A stretch of 36,526 nucleotides of DNA from Priapulus caudatus. Its lineage: Eukaryota; Priapulida; Priapulimorpha; Priapulimorphida; Priapulidae. A program made the position numbers and the translations under genes. The notes under the pieces are model-generated. The model was given only the letters and a program-made list of their open reading frames with translations. It was not told the DNA's origin and did no database searches. The stretch covers positions 158,029 to 194,554 of the forward strand of contig NW_014577360.1 in assembly GCF_000485595.1 (NCBI RefSeq), in the 5' to 3' direction. How positions within the stretch are numbered: position 1 is the first letter of the stretch; each line of letters opens with the position of its first letter. Of this stretch, positions 13,529-21,600 are shown piece by piece.

Positions 13529-13836
13529 GCTATGTGCATCACAGTCCGATCAATTCATACAATACTCCACATAATTTCACGATATATAGAAGTAATTTAA
13601 TTCAATTATAGATCTGTTACAGAAATCTAGCTTTATAACATAATTTACCGTAAGAGGCTTTTCATAGCATGCTGTGATACGTAGTGCAACGGTGTGTTTT
13701 GGTGGTATGCATCGCCATAGGACATGTTGGGATCCAGTGACTTTCGCAGCTCTGGGCTGCTGTTGTACAACTGCATCGCTGCATATTCATCGCCATTCTG
13801 GAGGTGCTTGCGAAATTTGGACGAGGCAGATCCCAT
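1376..13836 (-). CDS. ANKIB1: ANKIB1-like ankyrin repeat and RBR (RING-IBR-RING) E3 ubiquitin ligase, 5' part, 13 exons
   Basis: Thirteen exons with GT-AG borders join in frame to 573 codons. The product begins [10 protein letters not shown], has ankyrin repeats (about residues 45-190), a UBA-like segment (about 214-280), RING1 (C365, C368, C383, H385, C388, C391, C410, C415), IBR (from about 450), and the start of RING2 ending GCNHMKC. RBR ligases of the Ariadne branch take ubiquitin from an E2 onto a RING2 cysteine and then pass it to substrate; by position that cysteine is C566. The order and many motifs match vertebrate ANKIB1 ([27 protein letters not shown]). G2 and S6 fit an N-myristoylation signal, suggesting membrane attachment (inference). 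The rest of RING2 and the Ariadne-like C-terminus lie beyond position 1. Exon 6 is present twice because of a tandem duplication. Coding exons: 13649-13836, 12474-12684, 11924-11980, 11106-11231, 10677-10733, 10153-10270 or 9471-9588, 8889-9067, 6143-6298, 5480-5568, 5124-5268, 4596-4768, 3014-3102, 1376-1506. Confidence 0.93.
2165..2440 (+). repeat. Interspersed repeat with GGACGGACG tract and 3' hairpin (SINE-like)
   Basis: A body with a purine-rich GGAC-repeat tract (2346-2390) ends in a near-perfect hairpin with arms AGCTCAGCTTGAC and GTCAAGGTGAGCT (about 2408-2438), followed by an A-run. The same plan occurs in reverse orientation at 35273-35400. This layout is common in non-coding repeats of aquatic invertebrates; the family name is not known to me. 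It lies in ANKIB1 intron 12. Confidence 0.5.
3014..3102 (-). CDS. ANKIB1: ANKIB1 coding exon 12 (IBR end)
   Basis: Encodes [20 protein letters not shown] then KISDVKPES. The CLGEAHEPC motif completes the IBR and is nearly invariant in ANKIB1. The acceptor ctgacag and donor gtgagt fit phases 2 and 1. Confidence 0.94.
4007..4204. repeat. CAG/CTG-rich minisatellite, about 55-bp unit
   Basis: Four units begin with AATACTGG-type sequence and carry CTGCTGCAGCGC followed by GCAGCAGCAAA runs. One unit (about 4063-4093) is internally deleted. Apparent Ala/Gln-rich reading frames on both strands come from this repeat. Confidence 0.75.
4276..4331. repeat. Palindrome in ANKIB1 intron 11
   Basis: The arm CCCGCTATACGGATTCGCGC (4276-4295) is repeated inverted at about 4312-4331 with one mismatch, around a 16-base loop. 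It can form a hairpin or cruciform. Confidence 0.7.
4596..4768 (-). CDS. ANKIB1: ANKIB1 coding exon 11 (IBR start)
   Basis: Encodes [20 protein letters not shown], a variable loop, then [11 protein letters not shown]. This is the IBR zinc-binding domain start (CP..GC, CG.GH.FC). The Trp codon is split across the intron. The donor is gtgaga. Confidence 0.94.
5124..5268 (-). CDS. ANKIB1: ANKIB1 coding exon 10 (RING1 end)
   Basis: Encodes [20 protein letters not shown], then [13 protein letters not shown] and KYLQFDIQ. It supplies the last two RING1 cysteines in the CPA..C form typical of Ariadne/ANKIB1 proteins. The donor is gtaact. Confidence 0.95.
5480..5568 (-). CDS. ANKIB1: ANKIB1 coding exon 9 (RING1 start)
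   Basis: Encodes [20 protein letters not shown] then HHFCRGCWE, giving six of the eight RING1 zinc ligands. The acceptor is ctgtttcag and the donor gtgagg. The exon ends with two bases of a codon. Confidence 0.95.
6143..6298 (-). CDS. ANKIB1: ANKIB1 coding exon 8 (acidic linker before RING1)
   Basis: A 156-bp exon (52 codons, phase 0 at both ends) between a ccattccag acceptor and a gtatgt donor. It encodes a polar linker with an EAEEEEEH acidic run and a TPTRK stretch. The sequence is not conserved, but its position just before RING1 and its phase support it. Confidence 0.8.
6299..8888. other. ANKIB1 intron 7 (2.6 kb)
   Basis: AT-rich intron containing the MITE at 7193-7581. No further exon or conserved domain was seen on either strand. 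Confidence 0.6.
7193..7581. mobile_element. hAT-like MITE with 5-bp target duplication
   Basis: The ends CAGGGCTCCCTCTGG and, inverted, CAGGGCTACCGCTGG match at 13 of 15 bases. Both sides are flanked by CACAG, a 5-bp target site duplication. The 389-bp interior is non-coding. CAGGG ends fit the hAT superfamily; 5-bp duplications occur in one hAT branch, while 8 bp is usual. Confidence 0.75.
8889..9067 (-). CDS. ANKIB1: ANKIB1 coding exon 7
   Basis: A 179-bp exon encoding [20 protein letters not shown] and then [10 protein letters not shown] plus a Gln-rich linker. It matches the LLEAWM.NP..CC...GVQ motif of ANKIB1. The split Glu codon joins exon 6, and the exon ends in phase 0 before gtaagt. 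Confidence 0.92.
9018..9699. repeat. Tandem duplication unit 1 (682 bp) in ANKIB1
   Basis: Near-identical to the next 682 bp, with only a few substitutions seen (for example near 9185-9195 versus 9867-9877). It includes the 5' part of exon 7, intron 6, exon 6 and part of intron 5. Confidence 0.93.
9471..9588 (-). CDS. ANKIB1: ANKIB1 coding exon 6, downstream copy (6b)
   Basis: Same peptide and same splice sites as the copy at 10153-10270. It is followed by the intact exon 7, so either copy could supply this exon. It arises from the 682-bp tandem duplication. Confidence 0.85.
9700..9749 (-). pseudogene. ANKIB1: Truncated duplicate of the start of ANKIB1 exon 7
   Basis: The first 50 or so bases of exon 7 (acceptor, then [17 protein letters not shown]) are repeated here but break off at the duplication joint and run into intron sequence with no donor site. 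If spliced to exon 6a it would read into a stop, so it is a dead exon piece that must be skipped. Confidence 0.85.
10153..10270 (-). CDS. ANKIB1: ANKIB1 coding exon 6, upstream copy (6a)
   Basis: Encodes [20 protein letters not shown] then [19 protein letters not shown], the UBA-like Ariadne/ANKIB1 segment. The acceptor is ttgcccag and the donor gtgaat, ending in phase 1. The identical peptide is encoded 682 bp downstream in the gene. Joining both copies in one mRNA would shift the frame, so only one can be used. Confidence 0.88.
10677..10733 (-). CDS. ANKIB1: ANKIB1 coding exon 5 (linker)
   Basis: A 57-bp exon, phase 0 at both ends, between a ttttgcag acceptor and a gtaaca donor. It encodes the acidic [19 protein letters not shown]. 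The sequence is poorly conserved, but it fills the expected linker between the ankyrin repeats and the PY.GLR segment. Confidence 0.8.
11106..11231 (-). CDS. ANKIB1: ANKIB1 coding exon 4 (ankyrin end)
   Basis: A 126-bp exon, phase 0 at both ends, encoding [19 protein letters not shown] followed by [20 protein letters not shown]. The TPCDCAEK and LES.MVFS motifs are hallmarks of ANKIB1. The donor is gtgagt. Confidence 0.93.
11367..11440. repeat. 21-bp tandem repeat in ANKIB1 intron 4
   Basis: About 3.6 copies of CCGGTTCAACCCCCTAAACCA. On the plus strand it reads as a PPVQPPK repeat, but it is intronic and antisense to ANKIB1, so it is treated as a minisatellite. Confidence 0.85.
11924..11980 (-). 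CDS. ANKIB1: ANKIB1 coding exon 3 (ankyrin helix pair)
   Basis: A 57-bp in-frame exon between a ttttcag acceptor and a gtaagt donor. It encodes [19 protein letters not shown], matching the family's NTPLHYAA..GM..CVE ankyrin segment. Confidence 0.9.
12474..12684 (-). CDS. ANKIB1: ANKIB1 coding exon 2 (ankyrin region)
   Basis: The acceptor ttctag ends at 12685 and the donor gtacgt starts at 12473. The exon encodes [15 protein letters not shown] and [20 protein letters not shown], matching the second ankyrin segment of ANKIB1. The length (211 bp) completes the split Arg codon and ends in phase 0. Confidence 0.92.
13471..13525. repeat. (TG)n microsatellite
   Basis: About 27 uninterrupted TG units in ANKIB1 intron 1. 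Confidence 0.97.
13649..13836 (-). CDS. ANKIB1: ANKIB1 coding exon 1 (start codon)
   Basis: The ATG at 13836-13834 has G at -3 and G at +4. It starts [18 protein letters not shown], the conserved ANKIB1 N-terminus, and runs to [13 protein letters not shown]. An upstream in-frame ATG would hide the Gly2 myristoylation signal and lies upstream of a likely splice acceptor, so this start is preferred. The donor is gtaaat at 13648, and the exon ends with two bases of a codon. Confidence 0.92.
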
Positions 13837-13929
13837 TCCAAGTTGCTGGCAGTCCACTACTGTGAACAGCACTTCTAGTCTGGCATGTCGGCACTTACGA
13901 TGAAAAGTTATGTGTAACGCATTTGACGT
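13837..13929 (-). promoter_or_regulatory. ANKIB1: 5' UTR part of the first coding exon, with two mini upstream ORFs
   Basis: A good acceptor (pyrimidine-rich, ending ttgcag at about 13935-13930) sits upstream of the start codon, so this exon probably begins at 13929 and an untranslated exon lies further upstream. The leader holds two very short upstream ORFs: ATG at 13922-13920 with its stop at 13910-13908, and ATG at 13886-13884 with its stop at 13877-13875. They could dampen translation; this is inference. Confidence 0.55.
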
Positions 13930-14344
13930 CTGCAAAGAAATACAAAAATGTATACAAATACTATTTAGTATTTAAAATAGAAGATATAATACTAATCGAA
14001 TCTCAGCTCACTGGCAGTGTCACTCAGTTTCCCAGGCAGTATTATGAGACTGAGTAGGGCAACGATGAGGTTAGCTCTAGTACTATAGCCCGCTTACATT
14101 AACTGCCGCTGGGCTATAGAACGAGCCATTAGGGATGCGCGGGACCAAATTAAGCACGCTTATACCCGCCTATAAAACGTCTGTGGTTGGCAATTAATGC
14201 CTCTTATCCGAAGTGAATATATGTCTTAAGTTATATCAGCTACTAAAATTTAACCTCGAACTATCGTTGCAATGGTATACTTGCGGTATTTCTTGTGAAT
14301 AAACATTCGATTTGCGAATGTCAAACGGCCATTTCTGGCGGCGC

Positions 14345-14615
14345 TGCAGCAGCGCCAGTCAGCGGGAACTATGTATTTCCGCACGTGGAGGGGTGGTCGG
14401 AGTGGGTTGGTTGTGGACAAAAACATTGTTGTTGTCAAGTAACAAATTAAGCGATCAAAAAGATTGTAATATTAGTTTTGTCATGAAAAGATTGAACAAA
14501 TTAGCTATTATTAAATTTGTTAGCTTGACACAACAATGTTTTTGTCCACAAGCCAACACCACCCACCACCCCTCCACGTGCGGAAATACATCGTTCGCCG
14601 CGACTGATGCGAGTA
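14345..14615. mobile_element. Foldback/MITE upstream of ANKIB1
   Basis: Long imperfect inverted arms: 14371-14447 (TATTTCCGCACGTGGAGGGG and onward) is repeated inverted at about 14513-14591, with weaker match extending to about 14345 and 14615. The centre is AT-rich. No coding capacity. Family not recognised. Confidence 0.7.
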
Positions 14616-14701
14616 AGTTGGTCCGGAGCAGTATCCTAAATCGCAGCTATAACGACGAAGTAAGATAGCACATAATGTAACGCACAACCCAGCTAAGAGG
14701 A

Positions 14702-14812
14702 TAGGGGGGTTGGGTTTAGGTTACACTATTGTATCCTATCTTTGGTTTGGGTTTGGGTTACACTATCGCACCCTATCCTCTTGGGTTTGGGTTACATTAT
14801 TGTATCTATACG
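14702..14812. repeat. GT-rich minisatellite, about 40-bp unit
   Basis: Three degenerate units combine GGGTTTGGGTT and ACACTATTGTATCCTATC. The TTTGGG/TTAGG core resembles degraded telomeric sequence. Confidence 0.65.
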
Positions 14813-15227
14813 ACGAGATACTACCAATAGGGCAATACCATATCAGAAACATCACGTCAAAGGGCAATAGCGAATGGCCTTTTCTAAGAGCAATCTCATG
14901 GCAATGATATGAATGTCAATAAAAACATTATGAATTCTCTAATTTCCCAACACATTTGGCATGGGGGTTGCATACTCAGTGAATTGCCTGGCCCTCGCTT
15001 TTTGTTTTGAAATTTCTGATATTGTTTACAAGTTTTTTACTTGCGTTTATGACAGAATGCTGGAATTATCTCGGAAGATGAGCAACATATATTTAAAAGA
15101 CATAATCTTTAAAATACGACAACTTCATAACAGCGTTTATCTGTAACAAATAACAGTGAAAATTGTTAAATACGTAGTGATTTTAGCAAATTACAACTCA
15201 TTCAAACGCCATCCATGTTTTCAGTCA

Positions 15228-15235
15228 TGACGTCA
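15228..15235. promoter_or_regulatory. CRE-type palindrome TGACGTCA
   Basis: A perfect 8-bp CREB/ATF consensus in the intergenic region upstream of both genes. A GATGGCGGA motif near 15407 resembles a YY1 site. Both could mark a promoter, but no transcription start can be placed from sequence. Confidence 0.3.
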
Positions 15236-15807
15236 CACATAACATGAGGGGAAACCTGTCATATATTACTAATACGATTATATTATAGACGAATCGTTTA
15301 TTTTATTCGAGTGTTTATTTCTGGGAAATTGGTAATTTTGTTATCGTGCAGGCCATGTTATGGCTACGTATCAAAAAGCGAGACATATTAGTTAATAAAC
15401 ATCCTGCAGATGGCGGAAAGACGAACGGCGGAACGAAAATATGCAAACACCGGCAGTCGGATGACAGCAAGATCTACAGAGGGCATGATAGCGCATAGAG
15501 GCAAGAAGAGAGCGCAGATTTCGATTCTATTATATACCCAGTGCAGTGGGAGCAGTTTCTTCCTAGTTCAGCATGGGTATTTTTCACGCTGCTTCAATAT
15601 TGAAACTCTCTACGCATATCTCACGGAAGAAACTAGCAGTAAAATTCATCGGTAACCACTTTGCTCTTATAAGATCTTATTCACAACACGAACATGACTA
15701 TCTCAGACGAACGGTGAGTGATTAATTAATAATTCGCAGTGGCTGGATGGGAGGTAACGTAAACGGGGCCAGCCGCTCCGTCGTCTCAAAGCGCTCTGTT
15801 TGTTGCA

Positions 15808-15872
15808 GTTAGGGTTAGGGTTAGGATCTAGTGAGTTAGGTTAGGTTAGTGGTTAGGGTTAGGGTAGGGTTT
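15808..15872 (+). repeat. Interstitial telomere-like TTAGGG repeats (G-rich strand)
   Basis: Several TTAGGG and variant TTAGG units run together on the plus strand. TTAGGG is the usual animal telomere unit. The array is short and degenerate. Confidence 0.75.
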
Positions 15873-16029
15873 GCTTGGAGGCTAGCAAAAATCTACACCT
15901 CAAATTCGTGAGAATTTATTTCGGGCCAAGGGCGGTTACTTCTTCGAAATCAAGCGCCACTCGCACACGCCATCTTTGTGCTGCGTGTAAGTATGAAAGC
16001 GAATGGACGGCGTACGCCGCTAGCGCGAT

Positions 16030-16132
16030 CGAGACATTAAGATGACGGCTGCGTAGCGCCGTGTAGGCCAGCTGGCCTAATAATTGAGGCAGTGGCTACG
16101 GGGTACGGCCACGCGGTGATCTTAATGTCTCG
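16030..16132. repeat. Inverted repeat with 14-bp arms
   Basis: CGAGACATTAAGAT at 16030-16043 is repeated inverted at 16119-16132. The 75-bp interior is GC-rich. It lies between the two telomere-like arrays. Confidence 0.6.
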
Positions 16133-16267
16133 GAGGCTACGGGTAACGGCCAGTGCGCGCGACGCAGTTGCTTTATAGCTTAACGAACGAAGGAGTGGCG
16201 CGTGGGCGCCAGATAGCAATAACGGGCTTTGGGAAAATGAAAATTTCACGATTTGAGAGTATTAGAG

Positions 16268-16375
16268 ATGGGCAAGAACCCTAACCCGTACAACGCCCTC
16301 AAACCTAACCCTAACCATAACCCCTAAACCTAGAACCCTGACGCTAATGCCTAACCGCTAACTAACCCCTAACGA
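16268..16375 (-). repeat. Interstitial telomere-like CCCTAA repeats (C-rich strand)
   Basis: Degenerate CCCTAA/CCTAACC units, opposite in orientation to the array at 15808-15872. Further CCCTAA-like units appear near 16562-16572 and 17058-17086. Confidence 0.7.
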
Positions 16376-17599
16376 GGCGAAAAAAGGGGCTTGAAACGAC
16401 CGACGGCTGCGCGTACCTCCACCCACTGGGCGTAATAATTATATACCAAAAGGGTCCCCCTATAGGCTATAACCGTTATTACCCCCGGCCAAGGATAGAG
16501 AAGCATATGCGGTGCGCCAATAAACCAATGTGCCTAACTCGGGCTAACCTAATTTCTAAACGCCTAACCCTACGGCCAGGGTTCCCCAAGATGAATTCCA
16601 AGACAGGGGAGGGAGGGAGGGGGGGGGACCGCGGGGGGTCCGGGGGCATGTTTTATTTTACCGTACCAAACTAATTATATGGCGTCAAATCCGTTTCACC
16701 GCACACCATAGCAGTATTTGGGGTTCTTGTATATATAGAGATGCCAAGATCGGTGTATAGTTAGTCCGTTCGGTGTGGGACAGCGTTGGCAGGCGTGTTG
16801 TACGTTGTGTATTGTCTGGACAGGGCATGCGTTGCACGGTAAAAATACAGCGCTGCCGGTGTCCTGGTCGAAAAAACGACAAGAAATCTGACGGGGAGCC
16901 GGGACATTTCCCAGTCGCTGGCAAACTTTTACTTGTGGTGGAATTTAAAACGGGGGCGGAGGTCGTAACGCGCGGCGCCAACGATTCAAACAGGGGGAGT
17001 TTTTCCCAAACGGTGGCGCACAGCCGCGCCCGTTTGCGCAACGTAGGAGAGACCCCTGCTATACCCTATAACCATAACCCTAACCTGTGATTAGTATTAT
17101 ATTGATATAATAATTAATATTAATTATTATATTTATATTGCCATTATTGGTGTAAATGACATTGGTTTTATTGGGACCCATGTTCTCTATCCTTGAACCG
17201 GCCTATACATAATTATGATGATCATCATCGATCTGCGATCATCAACGACAACGTATATTTTATGAATTTTACACGACAACGTACTATTTTATGAATTTTA
17301 CACGGACATTTCGAAATATCCTTAAAATATAATCCGGTTGTAGAGGAAACTCGGCAGATATATATACAGATAGACTATCATAGAGCTCTTGCATGAAAAT
17401 GAACATATTGAGGAGGGCACTGGAGAGAGTGGAGTAGACTATATATATATACACCCGTGGACTTGTGGATGTGGAGCAGTTCCAGGGCAATAGCCAGTAG
17501 CTGACTCATTAATCATCTTCTTCTGCGGGTCACTACACTAGCGCCTCAGACCTAGCCACTGCGGCACCAGTACTCGACCTTGGTACGGTGTTGAAAGCC

Positions 17600-18100
17600 T
17601 CATTGGCAGCTATCTCCATCCGGCCGGGCTCGCCACAGGGCTCTCTGGTAATGGGGGGCATTCCAGGAGATGTTCCATAGGCTGGTCCTCTCTGCAGTCA
17701 CACATTCGATTGGGCCATCTTCAATGTAATCCGCCATTTCTGCATACATGCCTAGCTGCATCGACCGATACCTTGTCTGGAGGCGATTTGAGGCATAAGG
17801 CAGTAGGCATGTGCAGGTGGCTCTGTTGGAGGATATCATGTGGACTGTGTGTAGTGAAGCTTACGGTGTCATGGATATAAGGGCGCTGAACTGGAAGCAA
17901 GGACGCAGCAATTCATTTGTAGCAATGTGTGACATGTGGCGGGCAAATGGTGGAGCGAAGCTCTTACGTATCCCGCTGGCCCACTTATGTTGGCTTGACT
18001 GAAGATGGCTTGGGCCGATATAGGGCAGGTCCGTGCATAGGTTTTGGAGGTTTGTCATCGCAGGGGTTTGAAGCCCGCGGTGATGAACCTGTGGCAAGAC
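17600..18100 (-). pseudogene. Decayed LINE C-terminal region
   Basis: On the minus strand near 17625-17715 a frame reads MCDCREDQPMEHLLECPP, the CDC...Q...HLL.CP motif found at the C-terminal end of many non-LTR retrotransposon polyproteins. Upstream sequence to about 18100 reads in broken frames (CTDLPYIGP, KWASGIRKSF) and may belong to the same element. It ends in a stop soon after the motif. The family is not assigned. Confidence 0.5.
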
Positions 18101-18316
18101 TTTAGTTTCGTCTCTAAATCGTATCTGTTTTCATGCTGGAAAAGGGGGTGGCGAGGCGTTGTTTTCTTGATTATAATATGTCTCATACCTCTTAGTCATG
18201 AACGGCGCCATTCATGGCTAAAGCAGGTGGTTCCAACGCTTGTTGGGACTCGCCCTGTACGCCCTCGTAACATTTGTTTATGGCTATTCCTGGTACCCCG
18301 CTTTGACTACCCATAA

Positions 18317-18521
18317 CAGGGGCGTGTTCAGGATTTATTACCAGGGGGGGTGGTCTAACCATAATCCAAACTTGCGAGGCACGCGAAGGGTGGGTGTGGG
18401 GGGCCCGTCACCCTAGAACGATTAAATATTTAAAATAGACCCTTAGAAGCGTTTCTGCAATTAGCAGGGGGGGGGGTCGGGACAGCCTGGACGCCCCCCC
18501 ACTGCGCTGTACACGCCCCTG
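18317..18521. mobile_element. hAT-like MITE with 5-bp target duplication
   Basis: The perfect 11-bp ends CAGGGGCGTGT and ACACGCCCCTG are flanked on both sides by CATAA, a 5-bp target duplication. The 205-bp interior is G-run-rich and non-coding. Confidence 0.8.
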
Positions 18522-21344
18522 CATAAAGCAAAATGAAGAACTCAACACTGATGTATTGTCATGATATTTTGACAACCCTCAGTGTTTATGGTTTTATTAA
18601 CTGGCAGCTCGCAGCAGCAAATTTTTCCAATCAAGGCCGGCACTGTGCAGCTAAACGACAGTTGCAATGAGAAGACCTCTGCTGCATGCAGAAACTAACA
18701 TTTTTGAAACCGTGGTTTCAGTTTTTTGATCAGAACTGACCCAGCTGCGCTGGGCGGATGTCAAATCGCGGTTAGCGGGCTTTTGTCTTGATTGTGAATA
18801 CCTATCGCTGTAAATTAAGCGGCTGCTTCACAAGGTAGCTGTCACAAAAGCGTAATGCTAAACGGAAATAGCTTCGCGAGGCCATAGCCAGGTAGGGCTT
18901 GCGTATCATGCTGACACTGCAACCAAAAAATTCAGTTACGGACGTTGTTTTGCTAGGAGGTTGGCTTCAGTGGTCTGTTTAGGAATAATGTTGTACCTGC
19001 CTGACGCAGCAGAGGGGTAACCGCTATACGTGGTCGTGCGCGGGCACGTAGGGGTTCCTCCCCTCGCTCCCTCCGCACCTGGGGCGCGGATTTCATACAA
19101 CCGTTGCGTAAAAGTGTATTGCGTACACAGAGTTTGCTAACGAGAAAGTAAGCGTTACGCAGAAAGCTCGAGGTGCGATTCATCAGACGCAGAGTAGCAC
19201 CTGCGTACGCAACATGTTGAATGAATTCCAGTGTAAATCCATACGCCATCGTGGGTGCTGCGCTGTTTGAAGGGTCGTGGCCTAGCATCAACGCAAATTC
19301 AGCACTGTGCGGGTCACATACCGTAGGAACTAAACTGGATGGGCTCTCGTCTATTAAACATATGGCTCGTCTAGCTGCTGTCTACATGAGTGTAGGGTTG
19401 ATGTGATAGTGCCACATTTCGTTTTGTATGATTGGCGTTCAACATCATGAAAGCAGGCGACACGTACACGTGCTGCGTAGGCGTGTGTACGACATGTGCG
19501 TGCGTGTGCAGCGTACACCGTGCGTGCGGGGCGGCGTGGCATGTGCACGTGTGGCGTGCGTGTGTGGTGCACGTACACGTGCAGTGTGTGCACGTAGCAT
19601 GGTTTTGCCGTATGTGCAGCAGGTAACACGTACGTGTGGCGTGTGCACAGTAGCACGTGCGTGTGTGGGCGTGCGTGTCGGAAGCGCACACGTGCAGTGC
19701 GTGCGTGCGTGTTACGCCTACAACGTGTGTGCCGTGCGTGTGTAACGTAGCACGGGCGTCGGTGCGTGCGTGGTGGCACCCGGTAAACGTGCGTGTGTAA
19801 CGTACACGTGGTGCGTGCGGCGTGTGCACGTATGACGTGCGTGCGTGCATGGTGCACGTGTGCGTGCGTGTGTAGTGCGCACATACACGTGCGTGCGTGG
19901 CGTGCGTGGTGCACGTAGCAGTGCGTGCGTGCGTGAGTATTGTACACTACACCCCCGTGCGCCGCGTGCGTGCGTGTGCACGTACACGTGCGTGCGTGCG
20001 TGCGTGGCATTGTGAACGTGATGCCGTTTGTGTGCACGTAGCACGTACGTGCGTGTGCACCGTACAACTGCGTGCGTGTGCAATACGTACACGTGCGTGT
20101 GTACGTACACGGGCGTGCGTGCGTGTGTAACGTACACGATGCGTGCGTGCTTGGTGGCGTGCGTGTCAACGTACATGTGCGTGCGTGCGTCTGTAGCGTA
20201 CACGTGCGTGATTGTGCCACGTCGTGCGTGCGTGCCGTGATTTGTGCACCGATGTGTGCGGGCGTGCGGTGTTCAGCGTACACGTGCGTGGCGCGCGTGT
20301 GGTATGGTACACGTGCGTGGCGTGCTTGCGTGCGTGCGTGCGTTGTGTACCGTACACGTGCGTGCGTGTGGCACGTACATGTGCGTCAGTCGTGCGATGT
20401 GGCACAGTACACGTACGTGCGTGTGGGGCACGTTACAGCGTGCTGGCGTGGCGTGCCGTGGCGTGCGCTGGTGTACTACACGGGCGTCGCGTGCTTGTGC
20501 ACGTGTGCGTTCGTGCGTGCGTTACACGACACTGCGTGCGTGCTTGTGGCACCCGTGTGCGTTCGGTGCGTGTACACGTACTAGTTAACTAACGAAATTC
20601 GGCTTATAATCGAAAACAATCGCCAAGCTATGACAAAGAAGCGTGAAAGGCGCCGCCGGTTTTGGTTAGTATGGTAATTATTTTAATTTATTTTAGCTGA
20701 GTAGTAATTTTATAATGTTTTCTCAATAAAATAATGTAGCTGCGGTATGCTGGAGAAGCACCGCTGCGGAAATTTTAGATGGTTTAGCGGCACCGCTTTC
20801 GTCAGCTCGTGTAAAGTTACGCAAAAGGTTTAGCGTAAACTTTTAGCTTGATGAATGCGCACGGGCTAAAACGGCCGACCATCGCTTGCGTACAGCGAAA
20901 TCGGTACGCTAATTAAGATAAATACTGTGTTGATGATCGCAACTAACGACGCACACGACAACGTCGATTGCGTAACAAGATTCTACGCAAAATATTTGCG
21001 GTACGCAGCTTGATGAATCTACCCCTGCCTGCGTGGGCTCGACTGCTGCTGCTGCACTGGCACATTTTAGGGTCCTCCCCCCTCCTCCCTGCGCCCGTGC
21101 TTTCTGCCGTGGGCCTCGCTGCTGCTGTCTGCTGCTGGCTGGCGGCTGGGCTACGCGAGGGTAACCACTTGGAGTCGCTTGCTTGCCTCGACAAAAACCA
21201 TGATTTGTTGCCCCCGGCGCTGGTCGATAGAAGATGCCTGAATCGCCCGCTGATTATTATATAGCACTACTTTTTTAGAATTGTCTTAAGAGGCTTCCAC
21301 CGTACCCCGCTGTGGTGGTTCGCGGATGGTACCGCCCAAGGGTA
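18522..21344. other. Intergenic region dominated by repeats
   Basis: Besides the CGTG tract, this contains GC-rich unique sequence at 18950-19420 and 20940-21250 (the latter with CTG runs). Small frames in both look random. No promoter or first CPS exon was identified. Confidence 0.45.
19455..20582. repeat. About 1.1 kb of CGTGCGTG/ACGTACACGTG repeat
   Basis: A quasi-periodic tract of GCGT and ACGT tetramers, close to strictly alternating purine-pyrimidine, dense in CpG and CACGTG. Long open frames on both strands (His/Thr/Arg-rich or Cys/Val/Arg-rich) result from the lack of stop codons in the repeat and are not genes. A related short tract lies at 23350-23535. Confidence 0.9.
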
Positions 21345-21600
21345 CTAGTTACCGCGCCCGGGGTACCAGGGAACCAGGGGTCTAAAGTGTGGATGAGCAA
21401 TGCGATAGAGCAAGTAGAGGTCATCAACTGTGGTTGGTCTCAAACATCTAGAAGTGGCTTCATCTGCAGGCAGTGTTAAAAACTGGGTCAATTTTTGTAG
21501 CATGGGGCAACCTACTCCAGACAGGGCATGCATATTTAGCTGAAGAGTAGCAGAGGGAGATGGCAGTGGTTCTAATTGTCCCAGCATCTGGAATCTTGTG
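21345..21600 (-). pseudogene. Decayed LINE reverse-transcriptase C-terminal piece
   Basis: Minus-strand frames read SLCYSSAKYACPVWSR, HATKIDPVFNTACR and then, after a frame break, CLRPTTVDDLYLLYRIAHPH. These match the region just after the RT core of non-LTR elements (A.LCYS.AEY..PVW, CLKPT.V.DLYLL.GIAPP). At least one frameshift and stop make it dead. It lies on the same strand as the tail piece at 17600-18100. Confidence 0.7.

Larger units (their letters stand above)
14820..17600. other. Intergenic region without a recognised gene
   Basis: Holds the TTAGGG/CCCTAA arrays, a G-run at 16612-16650, two near-identical 28-bp units ending in TTTTATGAATTTTACACG at about 17247-17302, and GC-rich stretches at 15950-16250 and 16750-17060. 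No frame shows a conserved domain. Confidence 0.5.

Noticed and set aside
19354-20584. Long open frames of up to 309 codons on both strands (His/Thr/Arg-rich; Cys/Val/Arg-rich)
   Set aside because: They are by-products of the CGTG repeat, which lacks stop codons in several frames; there is no domain and no codon bias.
20960-21340. Candidate first CPS exon with a transit peptide (Leu/Ala-rich frame near 20968-21264)
   Set aside because: The frame is hydrophobic because of CTG runs; no suitable donor or phase leading to 21841 could be supported.
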